Assembly: GCA_902546975.1 (NCBI GenBank)
Contig: CACCLU010000002.1
Span: forward strand, 186,001-250,000
Source: an uncultured Alphaproteobacteria bacterium
GTDB lineage: Bacteria; Pseudomonadota; Alphaproteobacteria; HIMB59
Length of the DNA stretch: 64,000 bases
Reading direction: 5' to 3'
The notes beneath the pieces were generated by a model. That model had not been told where the DNA came from. It made no database searches and saw only the letters and a program-made list of their open reading frames with translations. The stretch's first letter is position 1, and each line of letters begins with the position of its first letter. The position numbers were made by a program, and so were the translations under genes. Below, in pieces: positions 9,153 to 18,509 of the stretch.

Positions 9153-9607
9153 TTATCTAGTACCCAAACAGTACCATCAGGTTTAACAACTCCTTTAGTT
9201 AAGACAAAGCATCCAAATGGTCTAGTTTCGTTTGTTGTTATTATGGCAAATGCCTTTTTGGCTTCATCATAAAATTTAAACCTTTCAATGGATGAAATTT
9301 TCCAATGCTCTCCTGAGATTTTCTTAGTTATGTCAATTATTTCTTGATGAACTTCATTTAATTGATCTGGATTTCCATCAATTTCCATCCTTTGAATAGG
9401 AGAGTCGACAAAGCTATCTAGAGGAAATACGGAGAGTATAGCCTCTGCAGCTCTTGCAGCATTTACGCCATCAATACGATGAACTCTGGAGTTCATCGAA
9501 TAGGCGGGAAAATTTGAGTCACATAAAATTAATTTATCTCCATGCCCCATCGCTCTTAAAGTATGCAAAACCTCTGGACTAAGAATAGGATCAATTTTAA
9601 TAAGCAT
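9149..9607 (-). CDS. fucU: RbsD/FucU family sugar mutarotase
   Basis: A 152-residue protein of the RbsD/FucU fold, nearer FucU: MLIKIDPILSPEVL at the start, then MGHGDKLILCDSNFP with the catalytic His22 and Asp30, and KAFAIITT near the C-terminus. Such enzymes interconvert the alpha and beta anomers of fucose, ribose or galactose, supplying the anomer that the kinase or dehydrogenase uses. The stop overlaps the ribokinase start (ATGA), so the two are coupled. With rbsK beside it, ribose or another pentose is as likely as fucose. Confidence 0.85.
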   Translation of the reverse strand: MLIKIDPILSPEVLHTLRAMGHGDKLILCDSNFPAYSMNSRVHRIDGVNAARAAEAILSVFPLDSFVDSPIQRMEIDGNPDQLNEVHQEIIDITKKISGEHWKISSIERFKFYDEAKKAFAIITTNETRPFGCFVLTKGVVKPDGTVWVLDK

Positions 9608-9646
9608 ATAACATAGAACTAAATTAATTCGTTAAATTCAACTTAA

Positions 9647-10663
9647 TTAATTAATCTTTACTGGTTTTGATCTTAGTTTTCCGACAGTCTCTAGCTCTGC
9701 TTTTCTACATAACTTTGGAGGGAGACCTTTATTTATTAGTTTTAAATCTTCAAACACTATTTCGCCCATTTCATAAAAGACAGACTCTAGAGCTCCCGCT
9801 CTGTGTGCTGAGAAAAGAATATTTTTAGATTTACGTATGGGATCATTTTTTTTTACTGGCTCCTCAGGAAATACATCTGTTGCAACTTTTATTTTTCTTT
9901 TTTTTGAAATTTTTAGTAGGTCTTTAAAATTCACTACATTAGCCCTACTTAGAATTAGTAAACAAGAATTTTGTTTCATCAGACTCAGTAGCTTTTTATC
10001 AATCATATGTTTGTTTTTTGTTGTGATAGAACTAAGAACATATATCACATCTGATTTTTTAAATATTTCATTAAGAGAATTAATTTTACAATTATTTTCC
10101 TCAAGCAACTTGCTTGGAAGCCATGGATCGTATGCAAGAAAATTATTTGTGAATGGCTCTAACAAGGGTTTTAACTTTTTGGCCAGATCTCCAAAACCAA
10201 TAAAGCTGACAGTATTATTCTGCAATAAACTACAATTCATATTACTTTCCAATCCATATTTTTCTTTATTATTAATAAAATCTATATGTGATTGATGAAT
10301 TTCCCTCTTGAGAGATAAAGTAAAACCAACTGCAATTTCAGCAACTGTTTGAGCAAAAACAGGAGCAGTGGAGAGAACATAGATACCATTTCTAAAACAA
10401 TACTCATAATCCATATTATCCATGAAGTTGCTCTCAACATTGAATATAGCTTTAAGTTTTGCTGCCTTTTTTAAAATTGAATTTGGAAGGTCAGGTTGTC
10501 CAATTATAAAATCTGCTTTTGATATATTGTTTTGATAAAAATTTTTTTTATTTTTTATTGGAGCGTTAATAAGTTTGAAATTTTTTTTTAAATAAACAAG
10601 CTTATCTTTAGAGAAAATAAGATCCATTTGTCTTGGAAAAGGATCAACAATTATTGTTTTCAT
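9647..10663 (-). CDS. D-isomer-specific 2-hydroxyacid dehydrogenase family protein
   Basis: NAD(P)-dependent dehydrogenase of 338 residues. The cofactor-binding turn reads IGFGDLA (155-161) in the centre. The catalytic triad fits Arg240 (SRANVV), Glu267 or Glu268 (FPEEP) and His287 (SAHRAG). The Gly-x-Gly-xx-Ala turn is slightly unlike the usual GxGxxG. It heads the leftward unit before fucU-rbsK-gpr with a 39-nt gap, and its start region faces the lyxose isomerase gene. It probably reduces or oxidises a sugar-derived 2-hydroxy/2-keto acid. The substrate is unknown. Confidence 0.8.
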   Translation of the reverse strand: MKTIIVDPFPRQMDLIFSKDKLVYLKKNFKLINAPIKNKKNFYQNNISKADFIIGQPDLPNSILKKAAKLKAIFNVESNFMDNMDYEYCFRNGIYVLSTAPVFAQTVAEIAVGFTLSLKREIHQSHIDFINNKEKYGLESNMNCSLLQNNTVSFIGFGDLAKKLKPLLEPFTNNFLAYDPWLPSKLLEENNCKINSLNEIFKKSDVIYVLSSITTKNKHMIDKKLLSLMKQNSCLLILSRANVVNFKDLLKISKKRKIKVATDVFPEEPVKKNDPIRKSKNILFSAHRAGALESVFYEMGEIVFEDLKLINKGLPPKLCRKAELETVGKLRSKPVKIN

Positions 10664-10708
10664 TACTTGATTATATCAATTATTTATTTTTTTGATAATC
10701 TATTTGAA

Positions 10709-11374
10709 ATGAAAAGATCTGAAATAAATGCTGCAATATCTGAAGCTAAAGACATGATTGATAGATATTCGTGGGTTCTACCTAAATGGGCCTATTGGTC
10801 GAAAGAAGAGTACAACAATAATCCTGACCTAAAAAATTATTTAAAAAATCATCAAATGGGCTGGGATGTTACTGATTTTGGTAAAGGCGAATTTGAAAAA
10901 AAAGGTATCACCTTGTTTTGTATAAGGAATGGAATACAGGGTAATAATGATGACAAACCCTATGCAGAAAAGTTATTGTTTATGAGAGAAGGTCAAGAAA
11001 TTCCTTTTCATAGCCATAAGGTAAAACTAGAAGATATAATTAATCGGGGAGGCGGCGAATTAGTAATTGAATTTTTAGAAGTCGACTCAAATCAAATTGA
11101 ATTAAACTCTAAAATTGATGTTCTTGTTGACGGTGAAATAGTTTCCGTTGCACCAAGAGAACCCTTAATTTTAAAAAGAGGTCAGAGCGTCACTGTTGAA
11201 AGAAACATATATCATAAGTTTTACTCTGCTGAGGGTTCAGGAATGGTTATGGCAGGAGAGGTTTCTCAAGTCAACGATGATAATAAAGATAACTATTTTC
11301 TAGAAAGTGTGGAAAGGTTTACTGAAGTTGAAGAAGATGAAGTTGCGATACATCCTCTCTGCAATGAAATATAA
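10709..11374 (+). CDS. D-lyxose isomerase-like cupin (D-lyxose ketol-isomerase family)
   Basis: A 221-residue cupin of the D-lyxose isomerase family, which converts D-lyxose to D-xylulose and often D-mannose to D-fructose. Its start MKRSEINAAI and the metal-site motif HSHKVKLEDIINRGGG are hallmarks, and a later His in YHKFYS completes the metal set. I choose the ATG at 10709 rather than an in-frame ATG at 10628 because the family begins at MKRSEI and the longer form would overlap the divergent gene. The stop shares one base with the next gene (TAATG). A xylulokinase 2 kb downstream suits the product. Confidence 0.85.
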   Translation: MKRSEINAAISEAKDMIDRYSWVLPKWAYWSKEEYNNNPDLKNYLKNHQMGWDVTDFGKGEFEKKGITLFCIRNGIQGNNDDKPYAEKLLFMREGQEIPFHSHKVKLEDIINRGGGELVIEFLEVDSNQIELNSKIDVLVDGEIVSVAPREPLILKRGQSVTVERNIYHKFYSAEGSGMVMAGEVSQVNDDNKDNYFLESVERFTEVEEDEVAIHPLCNEI

Positions 11375-12351
11375 TGCAAAGAGGTATAATTGGCCTTGGA
11401 ATGTGGTGTGTAGATACCACATACAAAATAGATAATTTACCTGAGAGAGGTAAATTAGAAGCAATTTCTAATACTTTTCAATGCGTAGGTGGAGGTCCAT
11501 CAAATGTTTTGACGGATTTAAATTCTTTAGGATTTAAACATCCAATGTACGCAATGGGATCAATTGGACTTGATACAGATGCATCAATTATAAAAAAACA
11601 TTGTAGAGAAAATAAAATAGAGACTAAATATTTAATTGTATCAAAGCAAATCTCTACTTCTCATACCGTATGTATGTTTGAAAAACAAAAAGAAAGAACT
11701 TTTTTATATTATCCAGGGGCAAACAGCTTACTTGATAAAAAACATTTTAAAATTAACCAATTAAAAATTTCACCTAAAGTTCTTTATGTCGGATATATTA
11801 CACTATTAGGTAAATTGGACAAATTTGATGTTGACAAAAAAACTCGTTTATCAAAAGTTTTAAAAAAAGCTAAAAGTAAAAATGTGATAACAGTTTTAGA
11901 TTTAGTTTCAAATAAGCACCCTAAATATAAAAATATTATTGAAAGCTCATTGCCATTCACCGATTATTTGCTTTTGAATGAAATTGAAGCAGAGATACTA
12001 TTTAATAGAAAAATTTACGACTTCAATAAAAAACTTAATCAAAAAATCTTAATCAAGTTAATCAGTAAAGTTTTCAAAAAGGGTATTATTAGAGGAGTTG
12101 TTATTCATAGTCCAACTGAGTCGCTCTATTTTGATAGATCAAAAAAAATCTATACTAGATCAAAGGTTTTACCAAAAAGCAGGGTAATAAATTCAGTTGG
12201 AGCTGGAGATGCTTTTTGTGCAGCATTTATATTTGGAATACATGAAAATTGGGACATAAAAAAAACTCTCAAAAAAGCTCATGCAGCTGGGACATCTATG
12301 ATGAAAGTTGATGCCTCTTCTGGAAATTTACCCAATATATCTAAATTATAA
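11374..12351 (+). CDS. PfkB-family carbohydrate kinase
   Basis: A 325-residue PfkB kinase. The sugar-binding part has CVGGGPSNVLTDLNSLG (about 37-53) and the catalytic motif SVGAGDAFCAAF (274-285) gives Asp279. It overlaps the lyxose isomerase stop by one base, so it is co-translated with it. The family covers ribose, fructose, fructose phosphate, sulfofructose and keto-deoxygluconate kinases, and the sequence does not decide among them. It ends convergently, overlapping by 6 nt the aldolase-like gene on the other strand. Kinase, isomerase and aldolase together would make a short ketose catabolic route. Confidence 0.85.
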   Translation: MQRGIIGLGMWCVDTTYKIDNLPERGKLEAISNTFQCVGGGPSNVLTDLNSLGFKHPMYAMGSIGLDTDASIIKKHCRENKIETKYLIVSKQISTSHTVCMFEKQKERTFLYYPGANSLLDKKHFKINQLKISPKVLYVGYITLLGKLDKFDVDKKTRLSKVLKKAKSKNVITVLDLVSNKHPKYKNIIESSLPFTDYLLLNEIEAEILFNRKIYDFNKKLNQKILIKLISKVFKKGIIRGVVIHSPTESLYFDRSKKIYTRSKVLPKSRVINSVGAGDAFCAAFIFGIHENWDIKKTLKKAHAAGTSMMKVDASSGNLPNISKL

Positions 12352-13338
12352 TTTTAAAACTTTTTCAGTGATCTCAAGGTCTTTTAAAAGTTTCCTGTCG
12401 GGTATGAGTTTATTTTTCTTTAATTCAGAATGGTAAAGTTTTACAGCATCCTTAGGTTTAATGTTACTTTCAACAACTTCTCTCATAATTTTTACTAATA
12501 AGATAGGATCTTCAGCTAAGTTAATTTTTCTCCCAAACAAAGCTACTTTTGCACCATATTGACTGGCTTTTTTAATTAATTCAAAACAATCTCTTGTCGT
12601 GCCCTTGCTACCCCCAAGAATACCAACAATAAGATTTTCAGGATCGAAGCTGGCTAGCTCCTCCATTGCTTTTGGACCATTGTAAGCTATTTTCAAAAAA
12701 AGAGGTCTCTCATCTTTAGTCTGACCAGCTATTGCTTTTATAATGCAATCATTAACGTAATCACCCATTTGTCTTATGTTCATATTTAGATCAATAGGGG
12801 AATTGAATACTTCTAAAAAATGTTTGAATTTATATTTAGAAGCTTCAATTCTAAATTCTTTATAGGCATTTAGCATTGCAAGGTCATAGTCAACATTATT
12901 AGAAAATGTTACAGAAAATAAACCAAGGTTGACTAATTTACTTACTTTATTTATTTGAGCAGACCGAAAAGGTCTAGGTTTAGTTTTTCTATAATTTCCA
13001 TTTCTCATCAGCCAGATATCAGTCGTATCATTCATTCTAATAGCAGGTGTAATACTTGAATTTTTAAATAAATTTCTTTTAACAAGATCTTCACCAACTG
13101 ATGCAGACATCAGCATAATATCTACTAAATTAGATTTAGTCATCGATATCATTGCATTTTTGTAATCTACTAGATTTTTATATCCTTTTAGTACTTTTCC
13201 ATTTTCATTTCTTTTTGATCCAGGTGTTGTGATACCCATTGCTAGATCGCCATCTTTAGCATCTGCTATAATGAAGTCTCTTGGAGAATATTTATTATTT
13301 TTTATTCTAAGAATTTTTTGATCTAAAGACTTTTTCAT
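12346..13338 (-). CDS. Class I aldolase-like TIM-barrel protein (LacD/FbaB/DeoC-like)
   Basis: A 330-residue protein with features of class I (Schiff-base) sugar-phosphate aldolases: a candidate Lys216 in LFLKIAYNGPKAM, followed by a phosphate-binding-like ILGGSKGTTRD (about 240-250) and GAKVALFGRK. I recognise the fold by these late-barrel motifs rather than by a clear orthologue. It is convergent with the PfkB kinase and divergent from xylulokinase, in a block for pentose and ketose use. A role splitting a ketose phosphate made by the neighbouring kinase is inferred. No truncation is evident. Confidence 0.6.
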   Translation of the reverse strand: MKKSLDQKILRIKNNKYSPRDFIIADAKDGDLAMGITTPGSKRNENGKVLKGYKNLVDYKNAMISMTKSNLVDIMLMSASVGEDLVKRNLFKNSSITPAIRMNDTTDIWLMRNGNYRKTKPRPFRSAQINKVSKLVNLGLFSVTFSNNVDYDLAMLNAYKEFRIEASKYKFKHFLEVFNSPIDLNMNIRQMGDYVNDCIIKAIAGQTKDERPLFLKIAYNGPKAMEELASFDPENLIVGILGGSKGTTRDCFELIKKASQYGAKVALFGRKINLAEDPILLVKIMREVVESNIKPKDAVKLYHSELKKNKLIPDRKLLKDLEITEKVLKL

Positions 13339-13398
13339 AATTTGATTATACTCAATTCTAAAAATAGAAAATAGTTTTATTCTCTATATAATATAAAA

Positions 13399-14853
13399 AT
13401 GTATTTAGGTATTGATCTTGGTACTTCTTCGATGAAGTGTTTGCTACTTGGAGAAGAACAAGAAATTTTGTTTAGTGTAAATAGCGAAGATATACCACTG
13501 TCCACTCCTCAAAATGGCTGGTCAGAACAAGATCCATCATTTTGGATAAAAGCATTAGATCAGTGTATCAAACAAATTGTTTTGAAATTTGATTTATCGC
13601 AGATCAAAGCTGTATCTTTTTCCGGACATATGCATGGTGCAACTTGTATTGATAAAAATTATAAGGTCATAAGGCCATGCATACTTTGGAATGATACACG
13701 TAGTTTTAAGCAGTGCAGTCAAATTATGGCTGACGAGACTGTTATGGATATAGCTGGAAATATAGCAATGCCTGGTTTTACATCACCAAAAATCTTATGG
13801 ATGAAAGAACACGAAAGTGAAAATTTTAATTCAATTGCAAAGGTTTTATTGCCGAAAGACTATTTAAGGTTTTATTTAACAGGAGAGTTTTTTAGTGATT
13901 TGTCAGACGCAGCAGGCACTTATTGGTTAGATGTAAAAAATAGAACTTGGTCTAATAAACTTTTAGATATCGGCTCAATGGATATCTCGCAAATGCCTAA
14001 AACTTGTGAGGGTACCGATCAAACAGGTGTAATAAAAAAAGAGATTGCAGAAAGATATGGCTTTAATAATTCTTGCAAAGTATTTGGTGGAGCAGGAGAT
14101 AATGCTGCCGCCGCTGTTGGATTAGGGCTTTACCAAGAGGGAAATGCTTCATTATCTTTAGGTACTTCTGGTGTAATTTTTGGCTCAACAAAAAATTTTT
14201 TAAAAAATTATGATGATGCGATACATTCCTTTTGCCACTGCTTACCAGAAACATGGCATCTCATGTCAGTGATGCTCTCTTGTACCTCAAATGTTAATTG
14301 GTTTATAAATAATTTTAATTCATCAATTGATGAGATTAATAAAGTGTTAAGTTCTGTTTTAAATAATTTTTCAGAAATAAATAGATACCCTTATTATCTT
14401 CCTTATCTCACAGGTGAAAGAACCCCAATTAATGACCCTCATATAAGAGCAAGTTTTCACGAAATGGGTATTGACACTCATCGAGATACATTAATATATA
14501 GTTTAATAGAAGGTATTTCTTTTGGTTTATATGATAATTATTCTTCCATAGTTAAGACAGGTATAAAGTTAGATAACATCTTTGTAATAGGAGGTGGTTC
14601 TAAAAATGACAGCTGGATACAAATACTTGCTTCATTGATGGAGAGAGATTTATCTATAACGGATGCTTCAGATACAATGGCTGCTTTTGGGGCTGCTAGA
14701 ATAGCATTTCTTGGTTACAATAATTTAAAACCAAGTGAAGCCCTTAGTCTTCCAAAAGTCAAAAAAATTATAGGTAAAAATGAAATTCAAACAGGTATCT
14801 TAAAAGACAGATTTTTAAGGTGGAAAAGCTTTTATTTAGGAAAAAATGTCTAG
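13399..14853 (+). CDS. xylB: Xylulokinase
   Basis: FGGY kinase of 484 residues, the usual length for xylulokinase, phosphorylating D-xylulose to xylulose 5-phosphate for the pentose phosphate pathway. It has the N-terminal ATPase loop GIDLGTSSMK, the XylB motif SGHMHGATCID, ILWNDTRS, the catalytic Asp in GGAGDNAAAAVG and a C-terminal GGGSKND. It overlaps the following FrcK-like kinase by 8 nt, so they form an operon. The D-lyxose isomerase nearby would supply xylulose. A 60-bp gap separates it from the divergent aldolase-like gene and must hold both promoters. Confidence 0.93.
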   Translation: MYLGIDLGTSSMKCLLLGEEQEILFSVNSEDIPLSTPQNGWSEQDPSFWIKALDQCIKQIVLKFDLSQIKAVSFSGHMHGATCIDKNYKVIRPCILWNDTRSFKQCSQIMADETVMDIAGNIAMPGFTSPKILWMKEHESENFNSIAKVLLPKDYLRFYLTGEFFSDLSDAAGTYWLDVKNRTWSNKLLDIGSMDISQMPKTCEGTDQTGVIKKEIAERYGFNNSCKVFGGAGDNAAAAVGLGLYQEGNASLSLGTSGVIFGSTKNFLKNYDDAIHSFCHCLPETWHLMSVMLSCTSNVNWFINNFNSSIDEINKVLSSVLNNFSEINRYPYYLPYLTGERTPINDPHIRASFHEMGIDTHRDTLIYSLIEGISFGLYDNYSSIVKTGIKLDNIFVIGGGSKNDSWIQILASLMERDLSITDASDTMAAFGAARIAFLGYNNLKPSEALSLPKVKKIIGKNEIQTGILKDRFLRWKSFYLGKNV

Positions 14854-15484
14854 TAACCAAAGAATAGAATTCCCTGAATTAGTAAACAAAATACTAGAAA
14901 ATGTTATTAAAATTAATCAAAGTCGTTATTTTATTGCAATTGCAGGAGCGCCAGCATCTGGAAAAAGCACAATATCTGAAAAATTAAAGTCTGAATTAAT
15001 ATCTAAAAACCACAAATCAAGTGTTCTTCAAATGGATGGTTTCCATCTAGATAATAATATTCTTGAGAAAAAAAAATTGATTGAGAGAAAAGGGGCACCA
15101 GAAACATTTGATGTACTAAGTTTATTAAATTGTTTATTAAGATTAAAAAATGAGGGTGAAGTAATTGTTCCTATCTTCGATAGATCATTAGAACTATCAA
15201 GATCATCTGCATTAGTCATATCTGAGAATACAAAAATTATAATAGTAGAGGGTAATTATTTATTGCTTGATCAAGAACCATGGATAAAAATTCATAATTT
15301 TTTTGACACAACTATAATGATTGATTGTAATAAAGATATTTTAGAAAAAAGATTAATTGAAAGATGGGAGAGTTATGGGCTATCTAATGATCAAATTAAA
15401 AATAAAGTTTATAAAAATGATCTTCCAAATGGATTAAATGTTATTAGTAAAAGTATTTCTGCTGAATTTAATTTAATAAACTAA
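14846..15484 (+). CDS. frcK: P-loop sugar/nucleoside kinase, FrcK/YggC type
   Basis: A 212-residue P-loop kinase of the uridine kinase/pantothenate kinase-like superfamily. The Walker A motif is GAPASGKST (about 34-42), with an acceptor-binding QMDGFHLDN, IIVEGNYLLL as Walker B and ERW in the lid. The same family includes FrcK of the rhizobial frcBCAK fructose operon. Here it ends convergently and overlaps by 4 nt the frcA-type ATPase gene, so it keeps the association but on the opposite strand. The gene symbol rests on family and context. The phosphorylated sugar is not proven. Confidence 0.72.
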   Translation: MSSNQRIEFPELVNKILENVIKINQSRYFIAIAGAPASGKSTISEKLKSELISKNHKSSVLQMDGFHLDNNILEKKKLIERKGAPETFDVLSLLNCLLRLKNEGEVIVPIFDRSLELSRSSALVISENTKIIIVEGNYLLLDQEPWIKIHNFFDTTIMIDCNKDILEKRLIERWESYGLSNDQIKNKVYKNDLPNGLNVISKSISAEFNLIN

Positions 15485-16245
15485 TCTTGAGGTGGTTGCT
15501 TAGCACCTGTCATATATGCGACAGCATCAGACATTTCATGTTTCTTAGGGTCAATTACACATAATCGGGTTCCAAGTCTATGAATGTGTATTCTATCAGC
15601 TACTTCAAAAACATGAGGCATATTATGTGAAATTAATATGATGGGAATTCCTCTAGACCTCACCTCACCGATTAATTCTAAAACTCTTCTACTTTCTTTG
15701 ACACCTAGAGCGGCAGTAGGCTCATCCATAATAACGACTTTAGTTCCAAATGATGTTGCTCTTGCAACCGCAACACCTTGCCGTTGACCTCCAGACAATG
15801 TTTCAACTAATTGATTTATATTTTGTATGGTTAATAGACCAAGATCTGACAGTCGTTTTCTAGCTTCATCTGCCATTGCTTTTTTATCTAAAAATTTTAA
15901 AAAACTACCCATAAAGCCTTTTTGTCTAATTTCTCTTCCTAAAAACATATTATCAGTGATTGATAAAGCGGGTGAAAGTGCAAGGTTCTGATAAACAGTT
16001 TCGATACCTAATTTTCTTGCTTCTATGGGTGATGTAAAAGTAACTTTATTTCCATCAAGCAATATTTCACCACTATCAGGTATAACAGCACCACATAACA
16101 CCTTAATTAGTGTAGATTTTCCAGCACCATTGTCTCCAATTACTCCCAAAACCTCACCTGGATAAAGCTCTAAATCAGCACTATCGAGTGCAACAACTTT
16201 ACCGTATTTTTTTGACAACTTATTTGCTACTAGCACTGGGCGCAT
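15481..16245 (-). CDS. frcA: Sugar ABC transporter ATP-binding protein, FrcA type
   Basis: Single-domain ABC ATPase (254 residues) energising the FrcBC importer at the inner face of the membrane. Walker A is GDNGAGKST (37-45), the signature is LSGGQRQ (150-156) and Walker B is VVIMDEPTAALG (170-181). I start at the ATG at 16245, which shares one base with the permease stop (TAATG). A longer in-frame reading back to 16323 overlaps the permease and adds no family sequence. Half-size ATPases of this kind act as dimers, unlike the double-domain RbsA type seen elsewhere in this window. Confidence 0.92.
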   Translation of the reverse strand: MRPVLVANKLSKKYGKVVALDSADLELYPGEVLGVIGDNGAGKSTLIKVLCGAVIPDSGEILLDGNKVTFTSPIEARKLGIETVYQNLALSPALSITDNMFLGREIRQKGFMGSFLKFLDKKAMADEARKRLSDLGLLTIQNINQLVETLSGGQRQGVAVARATSFGTKVVIMDEPTAALGVKESRRVLELIGEVRSRGIPIILISHNMPHVFEVADRIHIHRLGTRLCVIDPKKHEMSDAVAYMTGAKQPPQD

Positions 16246-17339
16246 TATGCTGAGACCTTTCTTATCCATTGATCTATTCCAACAGCTACTATAATAAGAC
16301 AACCTAAAGCAAATCTTTGCCACAATACATCAAGACCTGCTATGGACAGACCTGAGCTAAATACACCCACAATCAAAGCTCCAAATAAAGATCCAATTAT
16401 AGTGCCCCTTCCACCAAAAAGAGAAGTTCCACCTATCACAACAGCTGTGATGGAGTCTAAGTTACCCTCATAAAAAGATGTTGGAGACACTGAACCAACT
16501 CTACCTATGGAAACCCATGCTCCAATAGCAACAACAAGACCAGCAACAGCATAAATTGAAACTAACATCCTATCAGTTCTAATACCTGATAACTCAGCAG
16601 CCTCCTTATCATCGCCAATTGCGTAAACATGTCTTCCCCAAGCAGTTTTATTGAGTAAAAACCATAGAAAAACAAAAATACCAATCATGAGGAACGCACC
16701 GTAAGTGAATACAAAACCTCCAAGATTAATTCTTTCACCCCAAAAGTGAAGAAGAGGAGCATTTAGTTCAATATCAGAGCTTCTGATAGATTGAGATCCA
16801 GTAAAGAAAATTACTAGTGCAAAAAATATATTCCAAGTTCCTAAAGTAACTATGAACGGGGGCAATCTTAAGCGAGTTACCAGTAATCCATTGAAAGCAC
16901 CTGTTGCAATACCAGAGATAAACCCTACTGCTATTGCTGGGAGGGTTGGAACTCCCATTTCAACAGAAAGCTTACCCATAAATACTGATGCTAAAACCAT
17001 CATTGCAGCAACACTTAAATCAATTCCAGCAGTTAATATTATAAGAGTTTGAGCTGCTGCAAGAATACCGACAATTGTAACTTGTTGTACAATCAGGGAT
17101 AAATTAAAAGCAGAGAAAAATTTTCCTCCAGCTATGAAACCAAATGCAATAACGCTTAATATTAAAATAATAACAGGAACTATTGTTGGGTTACCGTGAA
17201 GAAAATGTTGAATTTTTTTTAGTGTAGTTTGTTCACCTAAATCAAAAGAGTGATGATCTTGATCTTTTTCACCTATATCAGTTGTGAATTTAGGTTGATC
17301 TTTTAGATCTTTAGAAATGTCGTCAGAAACTTTATTCAT
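16245..17339 (-). CDS. frcC: Sugar ABC transporter permease, FrcC type
   Basis: RbsC-family integral membrane permease of 364 residues with about ten hydrophobic segments after a hydrophilic first 55 residues. Family signatures include LTAGIDLSVAAMM, RLPPFIVTLGTWN and AVVIGGTSLFGGRGTIIGS, the loop that contacts the ATPase. It lies between the binding protein and ATPase genes on the same strand. A 26-nt hairpin precedes it. Fructose is the likely substrate because the binding protein is a close FrcB match, with ribose and mannose as known alternates for Frc systems. Confidence 0.92.
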   Translation of the reverse strand: MNKVSDDISKDLKDQPKFTTDIGEKDQDHHSFDLGEQTTLKKIQHFLHGNPTIVPVIILILSVIAFGFIAGGKFFSAFNLSLIVQQVTIVGILAAAQTLIILTAGIDLSVAAMMVLASVFMGKLSVEMGVPTLPAIAVGFISGIATGAFNGLLVTRLRLPPFIVTLGTWNIFFALVIFFTGSQSIRSSDIELNAPLLHFWGERINLGGFVFTYGAFLMIGIFVFLWFLLNKTAWGRHVYAIGDDKEAAELSGIRTDRMLVSIYAVAGLVVAIGAWVSIGRVGSVSPTSFYEGNLDSITAVVIGGTSLFGGRGTIIGSLFGALIVGVFSSGLSIAGLDVLWQRFALGCLIIVAVGIDQWIRKVSA

Positions 17340-17356
17340 TTAAAAAATATCATGAC

Positions 17357-17382
17357 TTCAGGGCAGAATAATCTGCCCTGAA
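17357..17382 (-). terminator. Intercistronic hairpin between frcB and frcC
   Basis: Perfect inverted repeat: TTCAGGGCAGA (17357-17367) pairs with TCTGCCCTGAA (17372-17382) around a 4-nt loop. On the transcribed strand it follows the frcB stop and precedes frcC. The T-run comes several bases after the stem, so it may be an RNA-stabilising 3' structure rather than a strong terminator. Hairpins of identical geometry follow two other binding-protein genes in this window (23865-23890 and 32922-32947). Confidence 0.8.
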
Positions 17383-17398
17383 TAATAAAATTATTGGA

Positions 17399-18433
17399 TT
17401 AACCCCAACATCTATCCATACCTTCTTTGACACTAATTGATGGAACTCCGCTAGCAGCATCATCTGTAACTAAGTTCACACCAGTGTTAAAGAAGTCAAG
17501 ACCTGGAGTATTTTCAGGCTTTGAACCATCTTCAGCCCAAGCTTTAATCGCCTCAACACCAAGTGAAGCCATTAATAGTGGGTATTGCTGAGATGTAGCT
17601 CCTATAATTCCTCTTTCAACATCAGCTACACCTGGGCAACCTCCGTCAACTGAAGCAATAAGAACGCTACCATCATCTTTTCCAACTGCTTTTAATGCCT
17701 CATAAGCACCAACAGCTGCTGGCTCATTAATAGTGTACACAACGTTTATGTCTGGGTCTTTTTGTAGACATTTTTCCATTGCAGTTCTTCCACCTTCTTC
17801 GTTACCATTTGTAACTTCATTACAGATAATTCTTGGATCATCTTCATCTCCCCATCTGGAAACATCTTTTACATCGATTCCAAATCCAGTTAAGAAACCT
17901 TGATCTCTAAGAACACCAACAGATGGTTGACTCTCGTTAAGGTCTAACATTGCAATTTTGGCATTAGCAGCATCTGCTCCTAACTTTGCAGCAACCCATG
18001 CTCCACCTAATTCACCTGCCTTGAAGTTATCAGTTGCAAAAGTAGAGTCTGCAGCTGTAATTGGCTCTAGTGGTGTGTCAAGAGCAATGACTAGTAAGCC
18101 ATTGTCTTGAGCATTTTTTAATGGAGTAACAATAGCTTTTGTGTCAGATGCAGCAATTAAAATACCTTTGGCACCTGAAGCAATACAAGTCTCAATAGCT
18201 CTTACTTGAGTCTCATGGTCACCATCAACTTTACCCGCAAAGAATGATAATTTGACACCTAATTCATTAGCTCTCGCTTCTGCTCCCTCTTTCATTTTAA
18301 CGAAGAAAGGATTAATGTCTGTTTTTGTAATTAAGCAAGCTTCAACAGCATGACTTCCTGCTTTTGCTGGCATTGTAGCAAAAGTAAAAGCAGCAGCCAT
18401 AAGTGAAGCTAGAACTAGAGATAATTTTCTCAT
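17399..18433 (-). CDS. frcB: Fructose-type ABC transporter periplasmic binding protein
   Basis: Periplasmic type-I sugar-binding protein (344 residues) that delivers substrate to FrcC/FrcA. The start at 18433 is set by a strong Shine-Dalgarno (AAGGAGG) and a signal peptide with cleavage expected after MPAKA, so an in-frame ATG at 18481 is not used. The mature protein opens with [19 protein letters not shown] and ends GMDRCWG, closely matching FrcB of Sinorhizobium as I recall it. [15 protein letters not shown] and TINEPAA match the same protein. Fructose, perhaps with ribose or mannose, is the likely ligand. The gene leads the frcBCA operon. Confidence 0.92.
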   Translation of the reverse strand: MRKLSLVLASLMAAAFTFATMPAKAGSHAVEACLITKTDINPFFVKMKEGAEARANELGVKLSFFAGKVDGDHETQVRAIETCIASGAKGILIAASDTKAIVTPLKNAQDNGLLVIALDTPLEPITAADSTFATDNFKAGELGGAWVAAKLGADAANAKIAMLDLNESQPSVGVLRDQGFLTGFGIDVKDVSRWGDEDDPRIICNEVTNGNEEGGRTAMEKCLQKDPDINVVYTINEPAAVGAYEALKAVGKDDGSVLIASVDGGCPGVADVERGIIGATSQQYPLLMASLGVEAIKAWAEDGSKPENTPGLDFFNTGVNLVTDDAASGVPSISVKEGMDRCWG

Positions 18434-18509
18434 AGTTATTTCCTCCTTTATATAGTTATGTTCAGAATAACCTATTGTCATGTCAACTTGCTAGTTAAAT
18501 TTTAATTTT

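Noticed and set aside
9837-10295. Plus-strand reading frame of about 150 codons inside the hydroxyacid dehydrogenase gene
   Set aside because: It is antisense to a gene with clear cofactor and catalytic motifs, and its translation is a hydrophobic Phe/Ser/Leu string typical of the reverse complement of Lys/Glu/Asn-rich coding DNA.
10628-10708. Upstream in-frame ATG extending the lyxose isomerase by 27 residues
   Set aside because: The extra residues are hydrophobic and unlike the family, which begins MKRSEI, and the region holds the divergent gene's start.
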